Source of the DNA: Streptomyces marokkonensis
GTDB taxonomy: Bacteria; Actinomycetota; Actinomycetes; Streptomycetales; Streptomycetaceae
DNA length: 64,000 nt
Assembly (NCBI RefSeq): GCF_008312835.1
Contig: NZ_VSKS01000008.1
Location: 248,001 to 312,000, forward strand
Direction of reading: 5' to 3'
This document shows positions 24,817 through 33,648 of this stretch, piece after piece. The notes under the pieces are model-generated. The model was not told the origin of the DNA, made no database searches, and saw only the letters and a list, made by a program, of their open reading frames with translations. Positions within the stretch are counted from its first letter, which is position 1. Each line of letters begins with the position of its first letter. The position numbers were made by a program, and so were the translations under genes.

Positions 24817-27591
24817 TTGGAGCTCAGCAGGCGCACCTTCACCGCCCTGGCCGGCACGGCCGCGCTCGGTCTCGCGCTGGCCGGCAGCGGTGGGGCGGCG
24901 ACCGGCACGCACGGGCCGCGCAGCGTGCCGACCGGCCCGCCTCCCCCTCCGCCGAGCGCGGACGGAAGGCGGCACCGGGTCGGCTTCGACGGGTACTCGC
25001 TGCTGGTCGACGGCCGGCGCCTGGTGCTGTGGTCCGCCGAGATGCACCCCCACCGGCTGCCCAGCCCGTCCCTGTGGCGGGACGTCCTGCAGAAGCTGCG
25101 CGCCCACGGGCACAACGCGGTCAGTGTCCCCGTGCCGTGGAACCACCACTCCCCCGCGCCCGGAACGTACGACTTCACCGGCGTGCGGGATCTGAACCTG
25201 TTCCTGAACACGGCCGCCGAGGAGCGGCTGTACGTCGTCCTGCGTCCGGGTCCGTACCTCGGCGCCGACGTGGACGCCGGGGGCCTGCCCGGGTGGCTGA
25301 CGGCCGTCGACGGGAGCGCGCGGACCGATGATCCGGAGTATCTGCGGCACGTCGACGAGTGGCTGAGCGCCGTCAACTCCATCGCCGTACGGCACCTGTT
25401 CACCGCGGGCGGCGGCACCGTGCTGCTGTACCGCGTCGAGGACGGGTACGGGACGCCCTCCGACGATCCGGCCCGGCGCGCCTACGCGGCCCACCTGTAC
25501 GCCAGGACCCGCGCCGACCGCATCGACGTACCGCTGTTCCACGGGGACGGGCACTTCGGCCACCGCGAGGGCGGTTCACCGGCGCCCGGGTTCCGCTCCG
25601 ACGCCGGGCACGAGCGGCGCGGTCATCTGACCGACCTCGCCCACGGGATCACCGCGCACAGCGTCCGTACGGTGTTCGGCGGCACCCCGTGGGGGTGGCT
25701 GTCCGGGACGGGCGCCCCCGGCCCGCACGACCGCGGGGCACCGATCGACGAGGGCCGCCGGCCCACGGCGGAGATGGCCCCGCTCCAGCAGTTCGGGCAT
25801 CTGCTGCGGACCGTGCCCGACCTCGCCCGGCTGGATCCGGCGGGTGAGGTGCGGGCGGCGGACGAACGGCTGACGGTGTACCACCTGGCCAACCCGGACA
25901 CCGGCGCCCGGGTGTACGTCGTGCGCAACGACTCCGGCGAGCAGGTCCGTTCGATGCTGCCGGGCACCGGCATCGAGGTGCCGGTCACCGTGGCGCCGGG
26001 CGACGCCAGACTGCTCGTCTCCGGGCTGGACCTGGGCCGGCGGAAGCTGGCGTACACCACCGCGCAGCCCATGCTGAGCATGTCCGCCGGGCGGCTGGAC
26101 GTCGCCGTCTTCGTCGGCCGCGGCGGTGAGCAGGCACAGGTCGCGCTGGACTGCGGCGTCCAGCCGGAGGTCCTGCGCGCGGACACCGAACCCGCCTGGT
26201 CCTACGACCGGGGCAGGCTGAACGTCGTCGCGCCGCTCGGCAGGGGCGGGCTGAGCCGGGTGCTCGTCAAGGGCGGGGACACCGACGTCCCCCTCGTGCT
26301 GCTGTTCGCCGACGACGCGACCGCGCTGCGCCTGTGGCCGTACGAGACCCCGTCCGGCTCCCTGCTGGTCTACGGACCGGCGATGCTGCGCTCCGCCACC
26401 CTGCGCGGCTCCGCTGTCCATCTGACCGGCGACGTCGTCGACGAGACCGGGGTGGAGGTGTGGGCGCCGCGCGGCATCACCTCCGTGACCTGGAACGGGC
26501 AGCCGGTGCGCACCTACCTCGGCCGGGCCGGCAGTCTGGTGATGGAGGGGATGATGCCGGGCGCGCCCGCGGTGGCGCTGCCGGAGCTCACCGGCTGGCG
26601 GCGGCGGGGCGGGAGCCCGGAGTCCGACCCGGACTTCGACGACTCGGCGTGGACGGCGGCCGACCGCACGACGTCGCACAGCACCACGCCCGTGCCCGGG
26701 GACGGGCCCGTCCTCTTCGCGGACGACTACGGCTTCCACTACGGCGACGTCTGGTACCGGGGGCGGCTGACGGACACGCGCGGCCTCACGTCCGTGTCCC
26801 TGTCCTGCCGCACCGGCCCGCACGGGCTGCTGATGGCCTGGCTGGACGGGCATCCGCTCGGGACCCACCGCATGCCGGTCCCGGACGGGGACACGGCCGG
26901 GAAGGGCACCCGGACGGCCACGGCCGTCCTCGCCGTGCCGGAGAGGCTGCGGGGGCGGGGGCGGCACGTGCTGTCCGTGCTCGTACGGCCCATGGGGCAC
27001 GACGGGGACGAGCGGGCGAGGGACCCGCACAAGGCCGCGCGCGGACTCGTGTCCGTCGCGTTCGAGGGCGGCTCCCGGGACGTGGAGTGGCGGATCCGGG
27101 GTGCCGTGGCGCCGGACCGGGCGCGCGGACCGCTCAACAACGGCGGGCTGCACGGGGAGCGGCACGGCTGGCACCTGCCGGAGCACGACGACCGGGACTG
27201 GCGGGCCGTGGACCTCCCGCGCGAGGAACGGCGGCAGGGCGTGGCCTGGTACCGGACCGACTTCCGGCTGGACGTCGATCCGGACATGGACGCGTCGGTC
27301 GGGCTCACCCTGGAGGACGATCCCGAGCGCGCCTACCGCGTCCAGGTCTTCCTCAACGGCTGGAACATGGGCCAGTACCTGAACGATGTGAGCCCGCGGC
27401 GCACCGTCGTCCTGCCGAACGGGATTCTGCGCACGCGGGGGACCAACACACTGGCCCTGGCGGTGCTGTCCGACGGGACCACACCCTCGGGGCCGCGCGA
27501 CGTACGGCTGACCCTGCTGGGCGCGGCGCGGGGCGGTGTTCCGGTGGAGGTGGTGGAGCCGGCGGGGACGGTGGACCCACCGGGGAGGTGA
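24817..27591 (+). CDS. Tat-secreted GH35-like protein lacking catalytic Glu residues
   Basis: 924 aa from TTG 24817, seven bases after AGGAGG; signal MELSRRTFTALAGTAAL is a Tat type. The barrel aligns with GH35 beta-galactosidases: SAEMHPHRLPSPSLWRDVLQKLRAHGHNAV, PGTYDF, LRPGPYLGADVDAGGLPGWL and, later, APIDEGRRPTAEM. In active GH35 the acid/base is the Glu of VENEYG; here residues 207-212 read VEDGYG, with Gly at the Glu position. The segment that should carry the nucleophile (xEFxxGWFDHWG-type) is missing between DVPLFHGDG and ITAHSVRTVFGG. C-terminal jelly-roll domains (WYRGRL.., WYRTDF..) are intact. Probably a carbohydrate-binding pseudoenzyme. It is convergent with the arabinofuranosidase gene. 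Confidence 0.8.
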   Translation: MELSRRTFTALAGTAALGLALAGSGGAATGTHGPRSVPTGPPPPPPSADGRRHRVGFDGYSLLVDGRRLVLWSAEMHPHRLPSPSLWRDVLQKLRAHGHNAVSVPVPWNHHSPAPGTYDFTGVRDLNLFLNTAAEERLYVVLRPGPYLGADVDAGGLPGWLTAVDGSARTDDPEYLRHVDEWLSAVNSIAVRHLFTAGGGTVLLYRVEDGYGTPSDDPARRAYAAHLYARTRADRIDVPLFHGDGHFGHREGGSPAPGFRSDAGHERRGHLTDLAHGITAHSVRTVFGGTPWGWLSGTGAPGPHDRGAPIDEGRRPTAEMAPLQQFGHLLRTVPDLARLDPAGEVRAADERLTVYHLANPDTGARVYVVRNDSGEQVRSMLPGTGIEVPVTVAPGDARLLVSGLDLGRRKLAYTTAQPMLSMSAGRLDVAVFVGRGGEQAQVALDCGVQPEVLRADTEPAWSYDRGRLNVVAPLGRGGLSRVLVKGGDTDVPLVLLFADDATALRLWPYETPSGSLLVYGPAMLRSATLRGSAVHLTGDVVDETGVEVWAPRGITSVTWNGQPVRTYLGRAGSLVMEGMMPGAPAVALPELTGWRRRGGSPESDPDFDDSAWTAADRTTSHSTTPVPGDGPVLFADDYGFHYGDVWYRGRLTDTRGLTSVSLSCRTGPHGLLMAWLDGHPLGTHRMPVPDGDTAGKGTRTATAVLAVPERLRGRGRHVLSVLVRPMGHDGDERARDPHKAARGLVSVAFEGGSRDVEWRIRGAVAPDRARGPLNNGGLHGERHGWHLPEHDDRDWRAVDLPREERRQGVAWYRTDFRLDVDPDMDASVGLTLEDDPERAYRVQVFLNGWNMGQYLNDVSPRRTVVLPNGILRTRGTNTLALAVLSDGTTPSGPRDVRLTLLGAARGGVPVEVVEPAGTVDPPGR

Positions 27592-27614
27592 GCCCACCGC
27601 CCGTGCGGCCCGGC

Positions 27615-29135
27615 TCACGCCAGCCGGATCACGTTCCAGGACAGCGGCTCCAGCACGGCCGAGAGGCGGCCGCCGTCCAGGGTGGTGCCCCCGGCCGGGT
27701 GCGGAGTGACCCGCTCGGGCTCGGCGAGGGTGTTGCGGGCGTCGGGGTCGGCGTCGGAGAGGACGCTGTGCTCGACGACCGAGGTGAGCCCGAGACCGCC
27801 CAGCGCCACCTCCAGCGGCAGCGGCTCGGTGCGGCCCCGGTTGACGGCGAACACCGTCACCGTGCCGTCCCCGGCGCGTACGGCGGTGGCGTGCAGCAGG
27901 TCGGCCTCGCCGTACCTCCGCGTCTCGTACGTCGGTGAGTCCACGCGGACGTCGAGGACCTCGCCGCGGCCGTACTTCGAGGCCTGGGCGAACGGGTGGA
28001 ACGTCGTCTGCCGCCAGGCCGGACCGCCGGGCTCGGTCATGATCGGGGCGATCACGTTGACGAGCTGGGCGAGGCAGGCGACGGTCACGCGGTCGGCGTG
28101 CCGGAGCAGCGCGATCAGCAGCGAGCCGAGGACGACCGCGTCGGTGACGCTGTAGTTGTCCTCCAGGATGCGGGGCGCCTCGGGCCAGTCCAGGGCACCG
28201 ACCTGGGCCTCGGTGCGGGACATGTACCAGACGTTCCACTCGTCGAAGGAGAGGTTGATCTTCTTCTTGGACTTGAGGCGGGCGCCGACGTGGTCGCAGG
28301 TGGCGACCACGTTCTCGATGAAGGACTCCATGTCGACGGCGGAGGCGAGGAAGGAGTCGACGTCGCCGTCGTGCGGCTCGTAGTAGGCGTGCAGGGAGAT
28401 GTGGTCGACGAGGTCGTACGTCTCCTGCAGGACCGTCGCCTCCCATGCGGCGAAGGTCTCCATGGACTGGCTGGAGGAGCCGCAGGCGACGAGTTCGACG
28501 CCGGGGTCGACCCGGCGCATGGCACGGGCGGTCTCCGCGGCGGCACGGCCGTACTCCTCGGCGGTCTTGTGGCCGGTCTGCCAGGGGCCGTCCATCTCGT
28601 TGCCGAGGCACCAGAGCCGGATGCCGAAGGGGTCCTTGTCGCCGTGCCCGGCGCGCAGGTCCGACCACGCGGTCCCCGAGGGGTGGTTGGCGTACTCCTG
28701 GAGTTCCAGGGCCTCGGCGACGCCCCGGGTGCCGAGGTTGACGGCCATCATGGGTTCGGCGTGGGGGCCGATCTTCCTGAGGAACGCGATGTACTCGGAG
28801 AGGCCGAAGCGGTTGGTCTCCGTGGAGCGCCAGGCGAGGTCGAGACGGCGGGGGCGGTCCTCGACGGGGCCGACGGAGTCCTCCCACCTGTAGCCGGAGA
28901 CGAAGTTGCCCCCGGGGTAGCGGATGGCCGTCACCCCCAGTTCGCGCACGAGGTCGAGGACGTCCGTGCGGATGCCGTCCGCGTCCGCGGCGGGGTGGCC
29001 GGGTTCGAAGACGCCGGTGTACACGCAACGGCCGAGGTGTTCCACGAACGAGCCGAAGAGGCGGGGGTTGACCTCCCCGACGGTGAAGGCGGGGTCCAGG
29101 GTGAAACGGGCGGTACGCAACAGGGTCCTCTCCAT
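27615..29135 (-). CDS. Alpha-L-arabinofuranosidase, GH51
   Basis: 506 aa from ATG 29135. No strong ribosome site is seen, but the family N-terminus (FTVGEVNPRLFGSFVEHLGR) fixes the start. Acid/base Glu180 in LWCLGNEMDG and nucleophile Glu299 in LSFDEWNVWY are both present at the usual spacing. No signal peptide, so it releases arabinose from oligosaccharides inside the cell. A TTGACG-17-TACGGT promoter and a palindromic region lie upstream, consistent with control by a sugar-responsive repressor encoded elsewhere. Confidence 0.94.
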   Translation of the reverse strand: MERTLLRTARFTLDPAFTVGEVNPRLFGSFVEHLGRCVYTGVFEPGHPAADADGIRTDVLDLVRELGVTAIRYPGGNFVSGYRWEDSVGPVEDRPRRLDLAWRSTETNRFGLSEYIAFLRKIGPHAEPMMAVNLGTRGVAEALELQEYANHPSGTAWSDLRAGHGDKDPFGIRLWCLGNEMDGPWQTGHKTAEEYGRAAAETARAMRRVDPGVELVACGSSSQSMETFAAWEATVLQETYDLVDHISLHAYYEPHDGDVDSFLASAVDMESFIENVVATCDHVGARLKSKKKINLSFDEWNVWYMSRTEAQVGALDWPEAPRILEDNYSVTDAVVLGSLLIALLRHADRVTVACLAQLVNVIAPIMTEPGGPAWRQTTFHPFAQASKYGRGEVLDVRVDSPTYETRRYGEADLLHATAVRAGDGTVTVFAVNRGRTEPLPLEVALGGLGLTSVVEHSVLSDADPDARNTLAEPERVTPHPAGGTTLDGGRLSAVLEPLSWNVIRLA

Positions 29136-29205
29136 GGCCGGGACGGCGTCATCGGGCCGGGGTTGCCGGCCGGCGGCCGACGGCCCGCCCGGCCCGGCCC
29201 CCCGT

Positions 29206-29240
29206 GTTCGGTATGTCGACACATGCTCGCAACATCGAAC
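29206..29240. promoter_or_regulatory. Operator-like inverted repeat of the arabinofuranosidase gene
   Basis: GTTCG at 29206-29210 is inverted at 29236-29240 (CGAAC). An internal TGTCGACA palindrome sits at 29214-29221, and ATGCTCGCAACAT lies alongside. It is just downstream of the predicted start point for the GH51 gene. It shares only ATCGAAC with the IclR-type operator, so a separate LacI/GntR-type repressor is more likely. Confidence 0.4.
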
Positions 29241-29243
29241 GGG

Positions 29244-29272
29244 ACCGTAAGGGTGACGCGCGGACGCGTCAA
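29244..29272 (-). promoter_or_regulatory. Promoter of the arabinofuranosidase gene
   Basis: On the minus strand TTGACG (complement of 29267-29272) is followed after 17 bp by TACGGT (complement of 29244-29249), a strong HrdB-type match. The message would have a leader of about 100 nt. Confidence 0.65.
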
Positions 29273-29320
29273 TGGGTCGGGCACGAACCCGGGAGGCGAC
29301 TTCTCCGTAGGCGTACTCGC

Positions 29321-29350
29321 ATGACGCGGGCACATCCGGCCGCGTAGGCT
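29321..29350 (+). promoter_or_regulatory. Candidate promoter of the MAB_1171c/ImmA cluster
   Basis: ATGACG at 29321-29326, an 18-bp spacer and TAGGCT at 29345-29350, 43 nt before the first start codon. The -10 is good; the -35 is one base from TTGACG. Confidence 0.45.
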
Positions 29351-29393
29351 CGAACGGCCTTCAGTGCGGCGGCCGATGAGAGCGAGGGACGCG

Positions 29394-30620
29394 ATGGGGT
29401 TCGCGGACGCGGCCATGGGCCCGGCCTCGTTCCTCAGTGAGCTCTACCCGTCCTTCTGGTGGATCCCGGCCGTCGTCCTGGCCGCCGCCCTGGCGATCAA
29501 ACTGCCGACGATCATCCGGCTCTGGAACGACCCCCTGCTGCGCGCGGTCGGCGGCCTGCTGCTGCTCGCCTGCGCCGTGTTCGTGTTCGTCGCGCCCTCG
29601 ACGATCGTCTGGGTCAACCGGGTCACCGGGGTGCCCAACATCTCGGCGCCCTGGGTGTACTCACTGCTCACCGCGTTCTGCGGCTCCTGTCTTGTGCTGA
29701 TCATCGCCTGGCGCGACGGCCCGTCCGAGCGCTCCGCCGCCACGCGCCGGGCCACCCGCCGGGTCCTCGTCGCCTACGGCGGCGTGATCGTGGCGCTGTG
29801 GGTGCTGTTCGCCCTCGCGGACGTGCCCGTGGAGCGGACCCGGGACCTGGACACCTACTACGCCACGACGCCGTTCATGCGCGAGGAGATCCTGCTGTAC
29901 CTCCTCGCGCACACCACCGCCGTCCTCATCACCTCGAAGCTGATCTGGAACTGGATCCGCACCGACGGACTCGACGCCTGGCTGCGCTGGGGACTGAAGT
30001 TCCTGGGCATCGGCTACGCGCTGAACCTCGCCTTCGACGCCGCCAAACTCACGGCCGTGGGGGCGCGCTGGACCGGGAACGACCTGGACTGGCTCAGCCT
30101 CGACGTGGCGCCTGCCCTGGCCTGCCTGTCCGCCGTGTCGATCGCCGTCGGCTTCATCCTTCCGCACGCCGGCCAGTACCTGCACGAGCGCTGGCGGATC
30201 CGCCGCGCCCACCGCGGGCTGCGGCCCCTGTACCTGCTGATGCGGACCGTGCACGGCTCCGGCCTGCCGTTCGTGCTGCGCGCCGGCCCCGAACTGCGCC
30301 TGACCCGGCGCGAGACGTTCATCCGCGACGTGCTGCTCCCGCTGGCCCGGCGCACCGACGAGCGGCTGCGCGAGCGGTCGTACGCCGCCGCGCTGGGCCT
30401 GGGATGCGCGCCGGAGCGGGCGAGGGCCCTCGCCGCGGCCGTGGTGATCCTCGACGCGGTCGACGCGGGCCCCGGCGGGGACGGCGGCCACGACCCCGAC
30501 ACCACGGAGCTGCTCCGCGAGATCGGGGACGTCTCGCGCGCCCTTCGCCACCCCGACCTGATCCGGGAGGTCCGCGCCCGCGCGGCGGCACCCGGGGACA
30601 CCGTGGCGGTCACCGAGTGA
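29394..30620 (+). CDS. MAB_1171c-type integral membrane protein, copy 1
   Basis: 408 aa from ATG 29394 (GAGGG upstream). About seven membrane segments, then a cytoplasmic helical domain of roughly 150 residues (LRLTRRETFIRDVLLPLARRTDERLRER..). Signature motifs shared with two further copies nearby: TGVPNISAP, VPVERTRDLDTYYATTPF and GARWTG. The family is labelled a putative transporter in databases but has no known function. The C-terminal domain and the conserved RDLDTYYATTPF loop between helices look more like a sensor or scaffold than a classic transporter. First gene of a five-gene cluster. Confidence 0.8.
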   Translation: MGFADAAMGPASFLSELYPSFWWIPAVVLAAALAIKLPTIIRLWNDPLLRAVGGLLLLACAVFVFVAPSTIVWVNRVTGVPNISAPWVYSLLTAFCGSCLVLIIAWRDGPSERSAATRRATRRVLVAYGGVIVALWVLFALADVPVERTRDLDTYYATTPFMREEILLYLLAHTTAVLITSKLIWNWIRTDGLDAWLRWGLKFLGIGYALNLAFDAAKLTAVGARWTGNDLDWLSLDVAPALACLSAVSIAVGFILPHAGQYLHERWRIRRAHRGLRPLYLLMRTVHGSGLPFVLRAGPELRLTRRETFIRDVLLPLARRTDERLRERSYAAALGLGCAPERARALAAAVVILDAVDAGPGGDGGHDPDTTELLREIGDVSRALRHPDLIREVRARAAAPGDTVAVTE

Positions 30621-30711
30621 CCCTCACGCACGGGGAACTGGCCGGAAGGGCACCCGTCTTGGCATATTGCACAGGTGACCGAGCGACGACCGGGGAAACG
30701 GGGAGACAGCG

Positions 30712-31236
30712 GTGCGTACCAGGAAGGAGATGCGTCGACTCGCTGACGCCCTCATCGACCCCATCCGGGTGCCGGTGCCCGCGGACCCCGAGGTGCTGTT
30801 CGAGGCACTCGTCGCCTCCGTCAGCGCGTGGCGGGGACGGGACGTGGTCGTGCACCGGGCTGCGTTCCCGCCGCACACCGCGAGCGGGCTGTGGCTGGAG
30901 CGCGAGGAACACGACGACGTCGTGGTGGACGAGCGGGCCGCCGTGTGGCACCAGATCGTCATCTTCTGCCACGAGGTGTGGCACATGAGCCGCCGGGAGG
31001 CGGACGCGGGCGCCGGCGAGGGGCCGCTGCCGGTCGCCGCGCGCACCGACTTCAGTCTGGCCGAGGAGCAGGAGGCCGACCGTTTCGGCATGCTGATGGG
31101 CCGTCGGCTGCGCACCTGGCTGGAGGCGTCCGCCGGGTCGGTGTACACCGTGGAGGGGGGCGCCGGGCCCGGGGACCCGCAGGATCTCGCCGGACGCATC
31201 GGGGCCGCGCTCAACTACCGCGGGACGAAGAGATGA
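30712..31236 (+). CDS. ImmA/IrrE-type metallopeptidase
   Basis: 174 aa from GTG 30712 (GGGGAG seven bases upstream). Zincin motif HEVWH at residues 87-91, with a later Glu-rich EEQEADRFG helix that supplies the third zinc ligand in this family. ImmA/IrrE proteases cleave repressors in response to stress or phage signals; their target is usually an adjacent XRE-type repressor, but none is encoded here. The next membrane-protein gene overlaps as ATGA, suggesting the protease acts with it. Confidence 0.82.
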   Translation: MRTRKEMRRLADALIDPIRVPVPADPEVLFEALVASVSAWRGRDVVVHRAAFPPHTASGLWLEREEHDDVVVDERAAVWHQIVIFCHEVWHMSRREADAGAGEGPLPVAARTDFSLAEEQEADRFGMLMGRRLRTWLEASAGSVYTVEGGAGPGDPQDLAGRIGAALNYRGTKR

Positions 31237-32417
31237 CCGGCCTCCTCAACTACGTCAGCTGCGGGGTGCTGTGGCTCGGGCTGCTGGTGAAGGCGCCCGA
31301 TCTGCTGCGGCACCGGCGTGATCCGTATCTGCGGGCGATCTGCGCGGTGCTGGGCCTCGCGGGGCTGTGCTTCTTCCTCGGGGCGCCGCCGACGGTGGGC
31401 GCCGTCAACCGGCTCGGCGGGGTGCCCAACCTGGCGGCACCGGTCACCTACGTGGCGATCACCGGGTACTGCGCCGCCTCGCAGGTGCTGATCGTGCACT
31501 GGCGGGGAGGGCCCCGGGTGCACCGCACCGCCCGCCGCTGGATGCTCGCCTACGCCGTGGTCGTCCTCGGCATCGCGGTGACGTTCGCCCTCGGCGACGC
31601 GCCCGTGGAGCGCCGGACCGACCTGGACACGTACTACGCGACGACCCCGTACCTCGCCCAGATGATCGTGCTGTACCTGCTCGCGCACCTCATCACCGTG
31701 ACCGTCACCACGGTCTCGTCGCTGCGCTGGGCGCGCCGGGTGCGGGGCGGGCTGCGGGCGGGGCTGGTCCTGCTCGGGACCGGTTCGCTGTGCGGGGCCG
31801 GCTACAGCGTCGCCAAGCTGGTCGCGGTGGGTGCCCGCTGGTCCGGGCGCGACTGGTCGGCGCTCAGCACCACCGTCTCCCCCGCCGCCGCCGGTCTCGG
31901 TGCCCTGCTGACGGTCGTCGGGGTGCTGGTCCCGCTGGCGGTGCCCCGGGTCGGCGAGTGGCGGCGGGCCCGGCGGACGTACGCCCGGCTGGGACCGCTG
32001 GAGCGGACGCTGGAGGATCTGCTGACCCGCCGGACGCTGCGGCTGCCCCGGCCCAGGTTCGCCTCCCCCACCACCCGGCTGATGTGGCGCCAGACCAGCA
32101 TCCACAACGCGCTGAGCCATCTCGACGCCTACTTCGACCAGGACCTGTACGACCGGACCCGCTCCGGTGTGCTGGCGGCGACGGACGACCGGGAACGGGC
32201 CGAGGCCGCGGCCTGGGCGGCGGTGATCACCGCGGCGGTACGGCAGGAGGCGGACCCGGGACGGCGGCTCCCGCCGTCCGACGGCACCGGCCGGCTGCTC
32301 GGCCGGGTGCCGGAGCCGGCCGTTCTCGCCCGGATCGCCGACGCGCTGGCCGGCACCTCCCCGGTGCCCGTCGCCCCCGCCGTGCCGAGCGGTACGACGA
32401 CGGCGGGGACCGCGTGA
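31233..32417 (+). CDS. MAB_1171c-type integral membrane protein, copy 2
   Basis: 394 aa from ATG 31233, overlapping the protease stop by 4 bp. Same layout as copies 1 and 3: about seven membrane segments, motifs GGVPNLAAPVTY, APVERRTDLDTYYATTPY and GARWSGRDW, and a cytoplasmic helical domain with LMWRQTSIHNALSHLDAYFDQDLYDR. It differs from copy 1 in the C-terminal domain and ends in a Pro/Thr-rich tail. Translational coupling to the metalloprotease is the best clue to function. Confidence 0.8.
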   Translation: MTGLLNYVSCGVLWLGLLVKAPDLLRHRRDPYLRAICAVLGLAGLCFFLGAPPTVGAVNRLGGVPNLAAPVTYVAITGYCAASQVLIVHWRGGPRVHRTARRWMLAYAVVVLGIAVTFALGDAPVERRTDLDTYYATTPYLAQMIVLYLLAHLITVTVTTVSSLRWARRVRGGLRAGLVLLGTGSLCGAGYSVAKLVAVGARWSGRDWSALSTTVSPAAAGLGALLTVVGVLVPLAVPRVGEWRRARRTYARLGPLERTLEDLLTRRTLRLPRPRFASPTTRLMWRQTSIHNALSHLDAYFDQDLYDRTRSGVLAATDDRERAEAAAWAAVITAAVRQEADPGRRLPPSDGTGRLLGRVPEPAVLARIADALAGTSPVPVAPAVPSGTTTAGTA

Positions 32418-32448
32418 ACCGGGGCCCGGACGAGAGGAGCAGGCCGAC

Positions 32449-33648
32449 GTGAGTCTCGTCGTCTACCTGGCGGCCTTCGTCTTCGGGATGACCTCCGTGC
32501 TGCTGTTCCGCCGCCCGCGCAGGGCCATGCGCAACCCGCTGACCGTCTCCACGTGCGCGGCGATCGTCCTCGGGGCGCTGGTCTTCGTGTGCGCGGCCCC
32601 GGCCACCCTGTCCACCGTCAACGAGCTCACCGGCGTCCCCAACTTCGGGGCCCCGCTCACCTACGGCATGCTCTCCGCGTACAGCTGCGCGGTGCTGGTG
32701 CTGCTGATCAACTGGCGGGGCGGTTCCCGTGAGCGGGTACGGCGCGGGGTGCTGCGCACCGTCGCCGCCTACGGCCTGCTCATGGTCGCCATCGTCGTGC
32801 TGTTCGTGCTCGCCGAGGCGGACACCGAGCGGCTGACCGACCTCGACACCTACTACGCCGGCACGCCGTTCATGCGGGAGATGATCCTGCTGTACCTGAT
32901 CGGGCACAGCGCGGCGATGCTGGTGATGTGCGCCGTCTGCGTCAAGTGGGGGCGCGAGGTCGACGGGCCGCTGCGCGCGGGGCTGCGGCTGATCCTCGTG
33001 GGGGCGCTGCTGGACGTGGTGGGCTTCCAGGCGGCCAAGTACACCGCGATCGTGGCCCGTTGGACAGGCCACGACCTCGACTTCCTGTCCACCACGGTCG
33101 CCCCGCCGATGGCCTCGCTGGCCGCGCTGCTGTGTTCGGCGGGGTACCTGCTGCCGTCCGCGGTCGCCCAGTGGCGGGCGCTGGGCGACCACCGGCGGCT
33201 GGCCCCGCTGTGGTCCCTGGTGAAGTCGGCGTCCACCGCGCCGAGGCCGCCGACCGACTGGTGGCAGTTCCCCCAGGCCCGGCTGCAGTGGCGTGAGGTG
33301 TCCATCCACGACGCGCTGCTCGCGCTGGCGCCGTACTTCGACCACCGGCTCCGCGAGCGGGTGCGGGACTCCGCCCTGCGCGCGGGCCGCTCCCCCCACG
33401 CGGCGCGGCTCGCGGCGGAGGCCGCCATGCTCGCCGACGCGGCGCGGCGGGCCGCCGCCCGCGAGGAACCGCCCGAGACCGGCGGCACCTACCGGCTGCA
33501 CGCCACCGAGGTCTCCGGCACCGGCGGGCTGGTGGAGCTGGCCCAGGCGCTGCACCGCCCGCCCGCCGGGAGCGCCGCGCCCGACGGCGGCGTGCCGCCC
33601 TCCCTGCCCGGATCCATGACCGAACCCGAGGAGCCCCATGTCGCGTAG
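32449..33648 (+). CDS. MAB_1171c-type integral membrane protein, copy 3
   Basis: 399 aa from GTG 32449 (GAGGAG upstream). Motifs TGVPNFGAPLTYG, ADTERLTDLDTYYAGTPF and VARWTGHDLDF match the other copies, and the C-terminal domain shares WREVSIHDALLALAPYFDHRLRER with copy 2, so these two are closest. The stop lies 11 bp inside the following FAD oxidoreductase gene. Confidence 0.8.
   Translation: MSLVVYLAAFVFGMTSVLLFRRPRRAMRNPLTVSTCAAIVLGALVFVCAAPATLSTVNELTGVPNFGAPLTYGMLSAYSCAVLVLLINWRGGSRERVRRGVLRTVAAYGLLMVAIVVLFVLAEADTERLTDLDTYYAGTPFMREMILLYLIGHSAAMLVMCAVCVKWGREVDGPLRAGLRLILVGALLDVVGFQAAKYTAIVARWTGHDLDFLSTTVAPPMASLAALLCSAGYLLPSAVAQWRALGDHRRLAPLWSLVKSASTAPRPPTDWWQFPQARLQWREVSIHDALLALAPYFDHRLRERVRDSALRAGRSPHAARLAAEAAMLADAARRAAAREEPPETGGTYRLHATEVSGTGGLVELAQALHRPPAGSAAPDGGVPPSLPGSMTEPEEPHVA

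Noticed and set aside
25576-29028. 1150-aa minus-strand frame across GH35 and GH51 genes
   Set aside because: Shadow of two well-supported genes; no family motifs.
29231-29240. IclR-regulon operator at the GH51 gene
   Set aside because: Only ATCGAAC is shared with GAAATNTCGAAC, too little to assign it to the same regulator.
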